From assembly GCF_014904815.1 (NCBI RefSeq), contig NZ_JACZFR010000006.1, positions 124,001-188,000 on the forward strand: DNA of 64,000 bases, written 5' to 3'. A program made the translations under genes and the position numbers. A model generated the notes under the pieces. The model was not told the DNA's origin. It saw nothing but the letters and a program-made list of their open reading frames with translations, and did no database searches. This DNA is from Microbulbifer taiwanensis (GTDB lineage: Bacteria > Pseudomonadota > Gammaproteobacteria > Pseudomonadales > Cellvibrionaceae). Each line of letters begins with the position of its first letter. The first letter of the stretch is position 1. This document shows positions 25,491 to 34,419 of the stretch, piece by piece.

Positions 25491-27365
25491 ATGACTGTCG
25501 ATCAGTTGACCATTCTTCTCATCCTCGCCGTCACGGTGGTGCTGTTTATCTGGGGCCCCTGGCGGCACGATATGGTGGCGCTGGCGTCGCTGCTGGCCTG
25601 TGTCTTTACCGGTCTGATCAAACCGGAGGACGCCTTCAACGGATTCGGGCACCCCGCGGTGGTGACCGTTGCCTGCGTGCTGATCCTGAGTCGCGGTCTG
25701 CAGAATACCGGCGCCATGGATGCGCTGGCACAGCGGGTGGTACCCAAATCCGGCAATATCGGCCTGTCCATATTTGCACTGACCGGCCTCGGGGCACTGA
25801 TGTCCGGTTTTATGAACAATGTCGGCGCCCTGGCCCTGTTGATGCCGGTGGCTTCCGATGTGGCGGAAAAGCACCAGTTGCCGCCGGGCAAGATCCTGAT
25901 GCCGCTGTCGTTCGGCACCATCCTCGGCGGTATGACCACACTGATCGGCACGCCCCCGAACCTGATCGTATCCGGCTTCCGCGCAAGTGCCGGTGCCGGC
26001 AGCTACGGCATGTTTGACTTCACCCCGGTGGGGCTGATCGTGGCTCTGGTGGGGGTGCTGTTTGTCACACTGATCGGCTGGCGCCTGGTGCCGGCGCGCA
26101 CCCAGGCCGGCGCTGCCACTTTCGATACAGGCACCTACCTGACCGAGGCATTGGTGGAAGAGAAGAGCGCCGCCGCCGGCAAGAGCCTGCGCGAGATAGC
26201 GCAGATGCTGGAGAACGAGGATGCGCAGGTGGTGGGCGTGGTACACAACGACGCGCGCGTATCCCCGGCCACGCCCTGGCACCGGGTAAACAGCGGCGAC
26301 ATACTGGTGCTCGAGGCCGAGCCTGAGGCCCTGTCTGCAGCTATCTCCAACTTGGGACTGAAACTGGCGGGGGAGCCGGACAAAGAAAAGGAGAAGGAAA
26401 AAGAGGAGAGCAAGAGCGAGAGCAGTGGCAAGCCCAATGGGGAGAAGAAGGAGAAGGATTCCCCAGAGGTAAAGGAAAAGGACCGGGAAAAGCCCACTGG
26501 TGAACGCGCCGATGTACAGCTGCGCGAGCTGGTGGTGATGCCGGATTCGGCCCTGGTCGGGCGCACGGCGCAGTTCCTGCGCCTGCCGGCGCGCTACCAG
26601 ATCAACCTGCTGGCGCTGTCGCGGCAGGGCCGGCGCTCGGTGCGCCGCCTGCGCTCCACGCCCCTGCTGGCCGGCGATGCCCTGCTGATGATGGGCACGG
26701 ACGACAACCTGAATACCTTCGCCTACGAGCAGGGTTGCGTGCCCCTGGCGCAGCGTGCCATCACCATCCCCAACAAGGAAAAAGCGGTGATAGCGCTGGT
26801 GGCCATGGCGATTGCGGTGGGCGGTGCCGCCTTCGGTCTGTTGCCGGCGGCCATATCCTTTGCCGCCTGCGCGCTGGCGTTTATGGCCCTCAAGGTGGTG
26901 CCGCTGCGGGGTATGTACGAGGCGATAGATGGAGCGGTGATAGTGCTGCTGGGCACGCTGATTTCGGTGGCGGAGGTGATGGAATCCACCGGTGCCGCGG
27001 ACCTGATCGCCCAGGGGCTGCTCGATAACCTGGCCCAGGGCAGTCCGGTGATTGCGCTGGCGCTGATACTGATTATCACCATGACCCTGTCGGACTTTAT
27101 GAATAACGCCGCCACCGCCGCGGTCATGTGCTCCATCGCACTCTCCGCTGCGGCCCAGTTGGGAGTCAATCCGGACAGCTTCCTGATGGCGGTGGCCATA
27201 GGCGCCTCCTGCGCCTTCCTGACCCCGGTGGGCCACCAGAACAACACCCTGATTCTAGGCCCCGGCGGCTTCGAGTTCGGCGACTACTGGCAGATGGGCC
27301 TGCCGCTGGAGATTCTGGTGGTAGTGGTGGGTATTCCCACGCTGCTGTGGATCTGGCCGCTCTGA
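25491..27365 (+). CDS. SLC13-type permease with two RCK_C domains and a charged linker
   Basis: A 624-residue inner-membrane transporter. The N-terminal TM block (about 1-200) contains FMNNVGALALLMPV and GGMTTLIGTPPNLIVSG, and the C-terminal TM block repeats DFMNNAATAAVMCSI and FLTPVGHQNNTLILGPGG; both are the helical-hairpin motifs of the DASS/SLC13 fold. Between them lie two RCK_C/TrkA-C domains (about 215-290 and 340-425). A linker of about 50 residues, almost only Lys, Glu, Asp and Ser, separates these two domains (codons 26384-26505). The substrate is probably a small anion. ATG 25491 opens the permease 89 bases from selU. Confidence 0.88.
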   Translation: MTVDQLTILLILAVTVVLFIWGPWRHDMVALASLLACVFTGLIKPEDAFNGFGHPAVVTVACVLILSRGLQNTGAMDALAQRVVPKSGNIGLSIFALTGLGALMSGFMNNVGALALLMPVASDVAEKHQLPPGKILMPLSFGTILGGMTTLIGTPPNLIVSGFRASAGAGSYGMFDFTPVGLIVALVGVLFVTLIGWRLVPARTQAGAATFDTGTYLTEALVEEKSAAAGKSLREIAQMLENEDAQVVGVVHNDARVSPATPWHRVNSGDILVLEAEPEALSAAISNLGLKLAGEPDKEKEKEKEESKSESSGKPNGEKKEKDSPEVKEKDREKPTGERADVQLRELVVMPDSALVGRTAQFLRLPARYQINLLALSRQGRRSVRRLRSTPLLAGDALLMMGTDDNLNTFAYEQGCVPLAQRAITIPNKEKAVIALVAMAIAVGGAAFGLLPAAISFAACALAFMALKVVPLRGMYEAIDGAVIVLLGTLISVAEVMESTGAADLIAQGLLDNLAQGSPVIALALILIITMTLSDFMNNAATAAVMCSIALSAAAQLGVNPDSFLMAVAIGASCAFLTPVGHQNNTLILGPGGFEFGDYWQMGLPLEILVVVVGIPTLLWIWPL

Positions 27366-27552
27366 TAAGTGGCTGGCAGTTGCTATTGCTTTGGGGCCGA
27401 AGGCGCCGTGAATACCCGGAGTGGCAGGGGCGGCCGTTGGCTGTGGTCGATCTGGCAGTTAATCCACAGAGCTGATTCAGAGGCTCTTTAAATCGGCGCC
27501 GTGGCGGCAGGGCCTTAGCCCTCGGTTCCGGTGTTCTTCCCCGAGTCCCGAT

Positions 27553-27999
27553 TCAGGCAATAGAATCGTCCACCGGCTGCGCCAGCTCCGCCAGGTACTT
27601 GCCGCAGAAGCGCAGCGCATCGGTGACCGTGACTATGCCGGCCAGTTCCCCCTCGCGCATTACCAGCACAGAGCCGATACCGGTATCCGCCATCGCCAGC
27701 AGTATCTTGTCCAGTGGGTCGTGGATATCGGCGATATAGGGGCGGCGGGCGCAGAGATCGTGGACATACAACTGCTGCTCCTCCAGCCGGTGCCCAGGCG
27801 CGCTGGCCCTTTCGATATCGCCGCGGGATATGACCGTTTCCAGATCGCCGTCGCGGGTGACCGGCAGGTGGTGCACCCGGTGCTCTTCCATCAGTGCCAG
27901 CGCCTCCTCGACGGTGGCATTGATTTCGATATGGTAGGGAAAGGGGGTCATCAGCGCTGCCAGGGTCGGGATATGATGAATATCGCGGTTCTTGGACAT
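27553..27999 (-). CDS. CBS-domain-pair protein
   Basis: A 148-residue protein made of two CBS motifs. The first is MTPFPYHIEINATVEEALALM ... HHLPVTRDGDLETVISRGDI, the second RPYIADIHDPLDKILLAM ... GSVLVMREGELAGIVTVTDAL. Such stand-alone pairs bind adenosine ligands and modulate partners. No catalytic domain is attached. It is convergent with the permease, with about 190 bases between that show no clear gene. The 450 AT-rich bases upstream are shared with the MvaT-like gene. Confidence 0.88.
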   Translation of the reverse strand: MSKNRDIHHIPTLAALMTPFPYHIEINATVEEALALMEEHRVHHLPVTRDGDLETVISRGDIERASAPGHRLEEQQLYVHDLCARRPYIADIHDPLDKILLAMADTGIGSVLVMREGELAGIVTVTDALRFCGKYLAELAQPVDDSIA

Positions 28000-28450
28000 G
28001 GAACTTAATTCACCTGTGATGGGTCATAAAATAGTCACTCGGCGCCCCCGATAACCGTTGCATATGCGGTTGGCGGCAGGCTCCGGTAAATATAGACAAT
28101 TAGATGCTTTTAGCAGTTGATATTTGTCGGCGAAGGCTTATTATTCGCCGCCTTGGTCGAGTATATATACGAAGTCCCGGAACAGATCCGGGCTGCCCGG
28201 CAGTTCTCGGCTATTCTAGCTTTCAGAGCCCGCCGTATAGATCCCGCGCCCGCTACCGTGCGCCATACGGCTATTCGCGTTGATATATCGGTTTAATTAC
28301 CAGTGTATCGAAACTAACACCGCCATCTCTGTATCCGTGGTTTATGGTGTTATTTAACAGTGTTAACTGGTCCGATTTCCGGGACGCTGTGGCCAATATC
28401 GCCACGATAATATTTCCGTATTACTAATAACCGCCGTCGAGGTTTATTGA
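28000..28450. promoter_or_regulatory. AT-rich divergent region upstream of the MvaT-like gene
   Basis: A 451-base gap with clearly higher A+T than neighbours and no coding frame. TTGATA at 28117-28122 and TATTAT at 28139-28144, 16 bases apart, form one candidate promoter; several further A/T blocks lie between 28260 and 28435. H-NS and MvaT genes are often autoregulated through such curved DNA, so this region may be a self-binding leader. GAGG precedes the ATG at 28451. Confidence 0.4.
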
Positions 28451-28924
28451 ATGTTTCAAGAGTATGACCAGATTGAACAGCAGATTGCCGAGCACCAGGC
28501 AAAGATCGAAGAACTGCAGGAGCAGATGGCCCGCGCCGAGCGCAAAAAAGAGGGCGTAATTGCCTTCGATAAGGCGCTGGTCAACCTGGCAGCCGAATAC
28601 CAGATGGAAGAGGAAGAGCTGTTCGTCGCCCGCGGCCAGCAGATTGTCGACTGGCTGGTGGGCCAGCTGAATGACGAAAGTGCGCCGGAATTTGTCCAGT
28701 CCCTGAAGGCGCGCGTGGCGCGCTCGCTGAAGAAAGAGGGCGAGACCCCGCGTCGCACCCGCCGCGCCGCGGCCAGCAAGTCCAGCGAACCAAAACTGGA
28801 CACCGGCCACTACCGCAACCCCTATACCGGTGCCACCGTGGAAAAGAAAAAGCGCAATCCGAAGCCGTTGAGCCAGTGGATTGAAGAGCACGGTCTGGAA
28901 ACCGTAAAAGAGTGGAAAATCTGA
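28451..28924 (+). CDS. MvaT/H-NS-like nucleoid-associated protein
   Basis: A 157-residue DNA-binding protein. Residues 1-60 are coiled coil (EQQIAEHQAKIEELQEQMARAE) for oligomerisation, followed by a helical segment and a basic Arg/Lys linker at about 98-118. The C terminus YRNPYTGATVEKKKRNPKPLSQW ... GLETVKEWKI corresponds to the MvaT pattern Y-K-N-P-x-T-G-E followed by L-K-x-W-x-x-x-x-G and V-x-x-W. MvaT proteins silence AT-rich, often foreign, DNA. It is longer than MvaT (124) because of an inserted middle helix, so it is a divergent member. AT-rich islands in this window are natural targets. Confidence 0.8.
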   Translation: MFQEYDQIEQQIAEHQAKIEELQEQMARAERKKEGVIAFDKALVNLAAEYQMEEEELFVARGQQIVDWLVGQLNDESAPEFVQSLKARVARSLKKEGETPRRTRRAAASKSSEPKLDTGHYRNPYTGATVEKKKRNPKPLSQWIEEHGLETVKEWKI

Positions 28925-28944
28925 TTCTGCTCTGATCCTTTACT

Positions 28945-28967
28945 CGGCACCGGATTTTCCGGTGTCG
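28945..28967 (+). terminator. Candidate hairpin after the MvaT-like gene
   Basis: GGCACCGG and CCGGTGTC flank ATTTT about 22 bases past the stop, followed by a mixed TTGCTTCCTT stretch. The stem is good but the T-tract is poor. Confidence 0.4.
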
Positions 28968-29091
28968 GGATTGCTTCCTTCCTTCCATTTTCCGTTCCCC
29001 GATCCCTTTATCCCTTTGCATATCGAACTGGTGCGCCCGCTATCAGGCTGCTAAATTGGTCGATCTGTTTCTATTGGGAGAGTCACCGGTG

Positions 29092-29637
29092 ATGCTGCGT
29101 ATTGTTACTATTGTATTTGCATTTCTCGTCGGTGCGCCCTGGGTAATCGCACAGGCGGGGATAGAAGAGAAACCGCAGCAGGTTATCTACCTGGTGCGCC
29201 ACGCGGAAAAGGTCAGCGGCACGGATGATCGCAATCCTCCGCTGACGGAGTCCGGGCGGGCGCGTGCGCAGCATCTGGCTTATGTATTGGGCGAAGCGGG
29301 AATCGAAAAAATCTACTCTTCCGATTATGCGCGCACTCGGCAGACGGCTGAACCCCTGGCAGACAAACTGAATTTGCAGGTGGAGTCGTATGATCCGCGT
29401 GCGCTGGGGGAGTTAGCGCAGCAGTTGCGGCAGATCAGTGGCCGCACCCTGGTGGTCGGCCACAGCAACACCACACCGCAGCTGGTCGAGCTGCTCGGCG
29501 GCGAGAGCGGTGCGCCCATCGAGGAAAAAAGTGAATACGATCGACTGTATATAGTCATTCGCGATCGCGGGCGCGTTACCACGCTGCTGCAGCGATTTGG
29601 CCCTAATGCGCCAACAACTCGCGCACAAACTCCGTAA
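29092..29637 (+). CDS. Exported histidine phosphatase family protein
   Basis: A 181-residue protein of the phosphoglycerate-mutase/SixA-like superfamily. IYLVRHAEK carries the phospho-accepting His of the R-H-x motif, [13 protein letters not shown] the second Arg, and [11 protein letters not shown] the second catalytic His. The N terminus [22 protein letters not shown] is a signal peptide, so it acts in the periplasm. ATG 29092 is chosen over a TTG 36 bases earlier because the signal peptide starts there. Its last 35 bases overlap, in antisense, the 3' end of the sirtuin gene. Confidence 0.87.
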   Translation: MLRIVTIVFAFLVGAPWVIAQAGIEEKPQQVIYLVRHAEKVSGTDDRNPPLTESGRARAQHLAYVLGEAGIEKIYSSDYARTRQTAEPLADKLNLQVESYDPRALGELAQQLRQISGRTLVVGHSNTTPQLVELLGGESGAPIEEKSEYDRLYIVIRDRGRVTTLLQRFGPNAPTTRAQTP

Positions 29638-30310
29638 CAGTTTCCGAGGCCGGGCCGTAGCGGTGTTCGGCAAAGGCATCGCCGACACTGCTGCGCTCCA
29701 GGTTCAGCTCCACACTGTGCGCGCCGGCACTATTGGCGCACTCGACAAAGCCCGCCGCCGGGTAGACGTTGCCGGAGGTGCCGATGCTGACAAACAGGTC
29801 GCAGTCGCTGAGTGCAGTGTAGATGCGCTCCATCTCCAGCGGCATTTCCCCGAACCAGACTACATGTGGGCGCAGTGTGCCGCTGCGCTGGCAGCATTCG
29901 CATACGGCTTCCGCGCTCAGGTCATCGCGGATGGGAGAGAGGTCGCCACTGATACTGCAGCGGGCCTTTAACAATTCGCCGTGCATATGGATCAGCCTGC
30001 GATTGCCGGCGCGCTCGTGCAGGTCATCGATATTCTGGGTCACCAGCAGGAATTCACCGGGGAATTCTTTTTCCAGTTGGGCCAGCGCCAGGTGGGCGGC
30101 ATTGGGGGCGATTTCCCCTGACAAAAGCTGGTGGCGGCGCGCATTGTAGAAGCGCTGCACCAGGTGCGGATCTCGCTCGAAAGCCTCGGGTGTGGCGACA
30201 TCCTCGAGGCGGTGGTTTTCCCACAGGCCGTCGGCACCGCGGAAAGTGCGGATACCGGACTCGGCGGAAATGCCGGCGCCGGTGAGTATGACGATGCGGT
30301 GGTATTTCAT
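29603..30310 (-). CDS. cobB: NAD-dependent protein deacylase (Sir2/CobB family)
   Basis: A 235-residue sirtuin. [18 protein letters not shown] is the NAD-binding loop, [13 protein letters not shown] the second signature, and HMHGE carries the catalytic His. A zinc module follows with Cys in KARCSISGD and a CECC pair; the exact four ligands are less regular than usual. WFGEMP and [14 protein letters not shown] match CobB, which removes acetyl, succinyl or other acyl groups from lysines using NAD. It has no N-terminal extension. It is transcribed away from NDH-2 and overlaps convergently with the phosphatase gene. Confidence 0.93.
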   Translation of the reverse strand: MKYHRIVILTGAGISAESGIRTFRGADGLWENHRLEDVATPEAFERDPHLVQRFYNARRHQLLSGEIAPNAAHLALAQLEKEFPGEFLLVTQNIDDLHERAGNRRLIHMHGELLKARCSISGDLSPIRDDLSAEAVCECCQRSGTLRPHVVWFGEMPLEMERIYTALSDCDLFVSIGTSGNVYPAAGFVECANSAGAHSVELNLERSSVGDAFAEHRYGPASETVTEFVRELLAH

Positions 30311-30390
30311 TGGATAAAGTTTGGGTGGCGATTTAATTGTAGGGACGAATGACCGCGATGGATGGCGAAGTGCCGCCCGCGTGTGGAACT

Positions 30391-30418
30391 GGAGCTCCGC
30401 GGTTCCAGGCGGAGCTCC
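30391..30418. repeat. Perfect 10-base hairpin downstream of NDH-2
   Basis: GGAGCTCCGC (30391-30400) and GCGGAGCTCC (30409-30418) enclose GGTTCCAG. It sits just after the NDH-2 stop on the minus strand without a T-run, so it looks like a REP-type palindrome rather than a classic terminator. Confidence 0.55.
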
Positions 30419-30429
30419 CAGTGAACAGG

Positions 30430-31737
30430 TTAATGCATTTTCAGGCGCGGTTTAACAAATCGATTGGCCTGACCCACCAGGTAGATCAGCATCGCCTTGG
30501 CCCAGCCGTGCACTGCCGCCAGGTGCATACGGTAGAGGGAGCGATAGGCGAGTCCGGCGATGCGGCCCTCGATGGTCAGGCTGCCCTTCACCAGTGTGCC
30601 CATCAGGTTGCCCACGGCGGTATGCTTGCTCAGTGATACCAGCGAACCGCGATCGCGGTAGCGAAAATCCTTCAGCGGCTTGCCTTCGATTTTTGCGATC
30701 AGGTTGTGCTCGGCCACACCGGCCATCTGCTGCGCCGCCTGGGCGCGCGGTGGCACTCTCTGCTCGGCGGCATCGACACAGCCGGCGCAGTCGCCGAGGG
30801 CGAAAACATGCGGGTCGCTGGAGGATTGCAGGTCTGCGTTCACTTCTATCTGGTTGAGCCTGTTGACGGCGAGGCCGTCCAGCTGCGTCAGGAATTCCGG
30901 TGCCTTTACCCCAGCGGCCCAGACGCGAATGGTAGCGGGAATTTTTTCGCCATCTCTGGTGATGAGGCCATTGTCTGTTGCCTCGGCCACGGCGCAGCCG
31001 GTGCGCACATGAACGCCGAGTTTGCTCAGTTCGCGCTCGGCATTGTTGCCCAGGCGCGGCGGCAGTGCCGGCAGCAGGTGCGGGCCCGCTTCTATCAGAC
31101 TCACCTCGAGAGAACTGCGCTGGATATGGCCGTAGTTGCCCATCTGCCGGCTGGCATCCACCAGCTCCGCGGACAGTTCTACGCCGGTGGCGCCGCCGCC
31201 GACGATGGCGATCTGCAACTTGTCTGCAATTTGGGTTTCCAGTTGCAGGAAGTGGTCCAGCAGCAGGCGGTGGAATCGCTGTGCCTGCATGCTGCTGTCG
31301 AGGAAGACGCAGTGTTCGCGCACGCCGGGGGTGTGGAAGTCGTTGCTCTGGCTGCCGATGCACAGGACCAGGTAGTCGTATTCCAGCTCCCGCGCCGGCA
31401 CCAGTTGCCGACCCTCGTTGTCCTCGACCGGTGCCAGCTCTATGACGCGGCGGCCGCGGTCGAGCTTCTGCAGGCTGCCGAGCTGGAAATCGAAGCCGTT
31501 GGCGCGTGCGTGCACCTGGTAATTGAGTGCGTCCAGGCTGGAGTCCAGCGCGCCTGTGGCAACCTGGTGCAGCAGGGGTTTCCAGATATGGGTGCGGTTT
31601 CTGTCGACCAGGGTGATCTGTGCGGCGGGGGACTTGCGGCGGCGCTTGAGAAACGGCGTAAAGCTGAAATAGTGCCCGAGCCGGGTGGCCAGTTGCAGGC
31701 CGCCGGCACCGCCGCCAACGATAACGATCTTCTTCAT
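30430..31737 (-). CDS. ndh: Type II NADH dehydrogenase (NDH-2)
   Basis: A 435-residue flavoprotein. The FAD-binding [16 protein letters not shown] is at residues 5-20, the NAD-binding [17 protein letters not shown] lies near 180, and VFALGDCAG is the C-terminal FAD motif. The last 80 residues ([24 protein letters not shown] ... [18 protein letters not shown]) include the amphipathic membrane-binding helices of NDH-2. It passes electrons from NADH to quinone without pumping protons. It follows the flavoprotein-SelD fusion on the same strand with 132 bases between. Confidence 0.93.
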   Translation of the reverse strand: MKKIVIVGGGAGGLQLATRLGHYFSFTPFLKRRRKSPAAQITLVDRNRTHIWKPLLHQVATGALDSSLDALNYQVHARANGFDFQLGSLQKLDRGRRVIELAPVEDNEGRQLVPARELEYDYLVLCIGSQSNDFHTPGVREHCVFLDSSMQAQRFHRLLLDHFLQLETQIADKLQIAIVGGGATGVELSAELVDASRQMGNYGHIQRSSLEVSLIEAGPHLLPALPPRLGNNAERELSKLGVHVRTGCAVAEATDNGLITRDGEKIPATIRVWAAGVKAPEFLTQLDGLAVNRLNQIEVNADLQSSSDPHVFALGDCAGCVDAAEQRVPPRAQAAQQMAGVAEHNLIAKIEGKPLKDFRYRDRGSLVSLSKHTAVGNLMGTLVKGSLTIEGRIAGLAYRSLYRMHLAAVHGWAKAMLIYLVGQANRFVKPRLKMH

Positions 31738-31869
31738 ACTGTGGTCTTCCTTAGCTTGCTAAAAAGCCGATTCCCCAATCTGTGAAGACCCATCACTTTT
31801 CTTGTGCCGCCGGGTGCTTTGCACGGCGGTATTGGCGCCAGTATCTACCGGCTGTCCCGAATTGGCAAA

Positions 31870-34158
31870 TCAAATCTGGCTCTGTACGGTTTCCGGCTCG
31901 CGCGCGGCCAATTGACGCCACTCAATCTGGCGCGCCAGGTGAACAGGCGTCTGAAGTTTTTCCACAACCTGCACAGTGCCGATAATTGCGGCCTGGCTGT
32001 AGCCGGCCTGTTGCAGTGCCTGCAGGCAGCGCTCGACGTTTTCCGCCGGCACCGCGGCCAGCAGGCCACCGCAGGTCTGCGGATCGACGAGCAGTTCCCA
32101 GTGCGGCAGTTTCTGCCACTCCTGCGGATTTTCGATACTGGCGTAGGCGGCGGCGTTCTGCGGTTGCAGGCTGGACAGCCAGCCGCGCTCGATACAGTGG
32201 GCGGCGCCGGGGATCAGTGGCAATTGCTCGGCGATCAGGGTCGCGCCCAGCGGTGAGTCGCCGCCGAGCATTTCCAGCAGGTGGCCGAGCAGGCCGAAGC
32301 CGGTGACGTCAGTCAGCGCGCGGGCGCCGTGTTGGGCGAGTACTTCCGCCGCTGCGGCATTGCTCTGCAGCATGGTTTCCAGTGCCTTCTGCACCCAGCG
32401 GCCCTGGGCCTCGCCCGCGCCCTCGGCGGCGAAGATGGTGCCGACGCCCAGGGGCTTGCTCAGGATCAGGCAGTCGCCGGCGCGGGCGCCGGTCTTCTCC
32501 AGCAGCTGGTCCGGATCGGCCAGGCCATTGACGGTCAGGCCCAGCTGCATCTCGGCACCCTCGGAGGTGTGGCCGCCGGACAGGGCGCACTGGTGGCGGT
32601 TGAGCTCGTACACGGCGCCGGCGAGCAGCTGCTGCAGATCGCGCTGGGTGATTTCCGCCGCCGCCAGCGGCATGGTCACCAGCGCCTGGGCGGTGGCGGG
32701 CCGCGCGTGCATGGCGAACAGGTCCGACAGCGCGTGCAGTGCCGCCAGGCGCCCGAACAGCCAGGGATCGGCCACCGGCGCGCGCAGTTGGTCGGAGCTC
32801 TGCACCAGCAGTTTGCCTTGGGGCAGTTCCATCACCGCCGCGTCGTCGCCGGCACCGCGCAACAGGAAGCCGGACTGCTGCTGCGGTAGTTGCTTCAACG
32901 CGCGGTGCAGTACTTCCGAACCCACCTTGGCGCCACAGCCGCTGCAGCGCATGGTGGCGAGGGTTTCGCCACCGCGCTCGTCGAGAGTTTCCCGCGGCGG
33001 CTTGATGCCGCTTTCATCCATTGCCACCGGAAGATCGCTGAAGCGCTGCATAAAGTGGCGATCGATAAGATCTTTCCAGCGCCACAGGACATCGCCGACC
33101 AGGGCGGCGCCGTTGCGCACGGCAACGGCGCGCCTGTCGCCACAGGAGAGCAGGCTGAGGAAGTGCTTCTGCGGGCGGAAATCCCTGAGCGCCTTGCCGG
33201 TCAGCACCGCACGCAGGTTGTGGAACAGCAGCGGCCCCTGGCGCACCGCGTAGACGCCGGCTTTCGGCAGCGGTTTTTCGCCAAAGCTGGCCACGTCGCC
33301 GGCCGCAAACACATTGCTGTGCCCCTGGGCGCGCAGCTTTTCATCCACCAGTACGAAACCCTGTTGGTCCAGCGCCAGGCCGGAGCCCGCCAGCCAGGGC
33401 GGCGCGCAGGCGTTGGTGCACAGCAGCACCCGATCCAGTGCCAGGGTCTCGCCGCTTTCGCTGCACACGCCGTCTTCGGTGATCTCGGCCACCGGCCAGT
33501 TGCGGTGCAGGCTGACGCCGAGTTTTTTCAGCTCCCCTGCGACCAGGTTGCGCGCCAGCAGCGGGTAGCCCTCCGGCACCCTGTTGCCGGCGTGCACCAG
33601 GTGAATCTGCACGCGGCCGGAGTAGACCTGCTCTTCCAGTGCGTGAGCCATGGCCATGGCCAGTTCACAGCCGCCGGCGCCACCGCCGACCACGCCCAGC
33701 TTCAGGCTGGCGCGGGACTTCTGCACGCGCTTCTGCAGCTGCTGCCAGTAGCGGTGGAAGTGACCTATGGGCTTGATCGGGATGGCCAGCTCCGAGCCGG
33801 GCAGGTCCCGCGCCGGGGTCGCGCCCACATCCAGTGACAGCAGGTCGTACTCCAGGTCCGGGCGCCCGAGCAGGGAAACCCTGCGCTTCACGGGATCTAT
33901 ATGGTGGGCACAGGCCTGCACGAAACGCGCGCCGGCGGCGCGGCACAGGCGCACCAGGTCGATATGGGTGTCGTCCAGCTGGTAGTGACCGGCCACCAGC
34001 CCCGGCAGCATGCCCGAGTAGGCGGTCTGTACCTGGGGGGAGACCAGTGTCAGGCGCGCGCCCGGCAGGGGGTTCATGGCCCACATCTGCAGCACTATTG
34101 CGTGGGCGTGGCCGCCACCGACCAGGACTATGTCCTGGTAATTGGGGTACTCCTGCAT
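31870..34158 (-). CDS. selD: Flavoprotein-SelD fusion (selenide, water dikinase)
   Basis: A 762-residue two-domain protein. Residues 1-385 are an NDH-2-like pyridine-nucleotide oxidoreductase (IVLVGGGHAHAIVLQMW for FAD, GVVGGGAGGCELAMAMA for NAD, VFAAGDVASF). Residues 400-762 are SelD, which makes selenophosphate from selenide and ATP: CSGCGAKVG supplies catalytic Cys408 and Lys411, and GDDAAV and GGHTSEGAEM supply phosphate and metal binding. Cys19 of E. coli SelD is Ala here. The fusion is a known arrangement; the flavoprotein half may generate reduced selenium. It supplies selenophosphate to SelU at 24310. Confidence 0.95.
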   Translation of the reverse strand: MQEYPNYQDIVLVGGGHAHAIVLQMWAMNPLPGARLTLVSPQVQTAYSGMLPGLVAGHYQLDDTHIDLVRLCRAAGARFVQACAHHIDPVKRRVSLLGRPDLEYDLLSLDVGATPARDLPGSELAIPIKPIGHFHRYWQQLQKRVQKSRASLKLGVVGGGAGGCELAMAMAHALEEQVYSGRVQIHLVHAGNRVPEGYPLLARNLVAGELKKLGVSLHRNWPVAEITEDGVCSESGETLALDRVLLCTNACAPPWLAGSGLALDQQGFVLVDEKLRAQGHSNVFAAGDVASFGEKPLPKAGVYAVRQGPLLFHNLRAVLTGKALRDFRPQKHFLSLLSCGDRRAVAVRNGAALVGDVLWRWKDLIDRHFMQRFSDLPVAMDESGIKPPRETLDERGGETLATMRCSGCGAKVGSEVLHRALKQLPQQQSGFLLRGAGDDAAVMELPQGKLLVQSSDQLRAPVADPWLFGRLAALHALSDLFAMHARPATAQALVTMPLAAAEITQRDLQQLLAGAVYELNRHQCALSGGHTSEGAEMQLGLTVNGLADPDQLLEKTGARAGDCLILSKPLGVGTIFAAEGAGEAQGRWVQKALETMLQSNAAAAEVLAQHGARALTDVTGFGLLGHLLEMLGGDSPLGATLIAEQLPLIPGAAHCIERGWLSSLQPQNAAAYASIENPQEWQKLPHWELLVDPQTCGGLLAAVPAENVERCLQALQQAGYSQAAIIGTVQVVEKLQTPVHLARQIEWRQLAAREPETVQSQI

Positions 34159-34419
34159 GCTCTCTCGCTGGTAGAAGTTCTGGATTGGGCGGCGACAGCC
34201 GCGGACTAGTTGCGCGACAGACGCTGCCGCACATTGTAACCACTGGATAAATAGTAGACAGACTGTCGGCCCCCGCGACTAATTGCGCGGCGCGCCGGCG
34301 CATTATCGCGAATAGGGACGCCAGCGTAAAAAAATGCACAGTGGCTGGTCTTTACTTATTGGGCCCAATTGCAATTCCAGGTTTCGCTAAATTCATTTTC
34401 CGGCGCCGTATTTTTAATA

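Noticed and set aside
25485-27236. A 583-codon minus-strand frame opposite the SLC13-type permease
   Set aside because: The permease has two SLC13 hairpin motifs and correct TM spacing; the antisense peptide is His/Gln-rich with no domain.
32890-33837. Long plus-strand frames opposite the SelD fusion
   Set aside because: Low-complexity antisense peptides; the minus strand has complete flavoprotein and SelD motifs.
34200-34285. Two copies of a CGCGACTA-TTGCGCG-like word as an attachment site
   Set aside because: Short and imperfect, with no integrase or gene content change between them.
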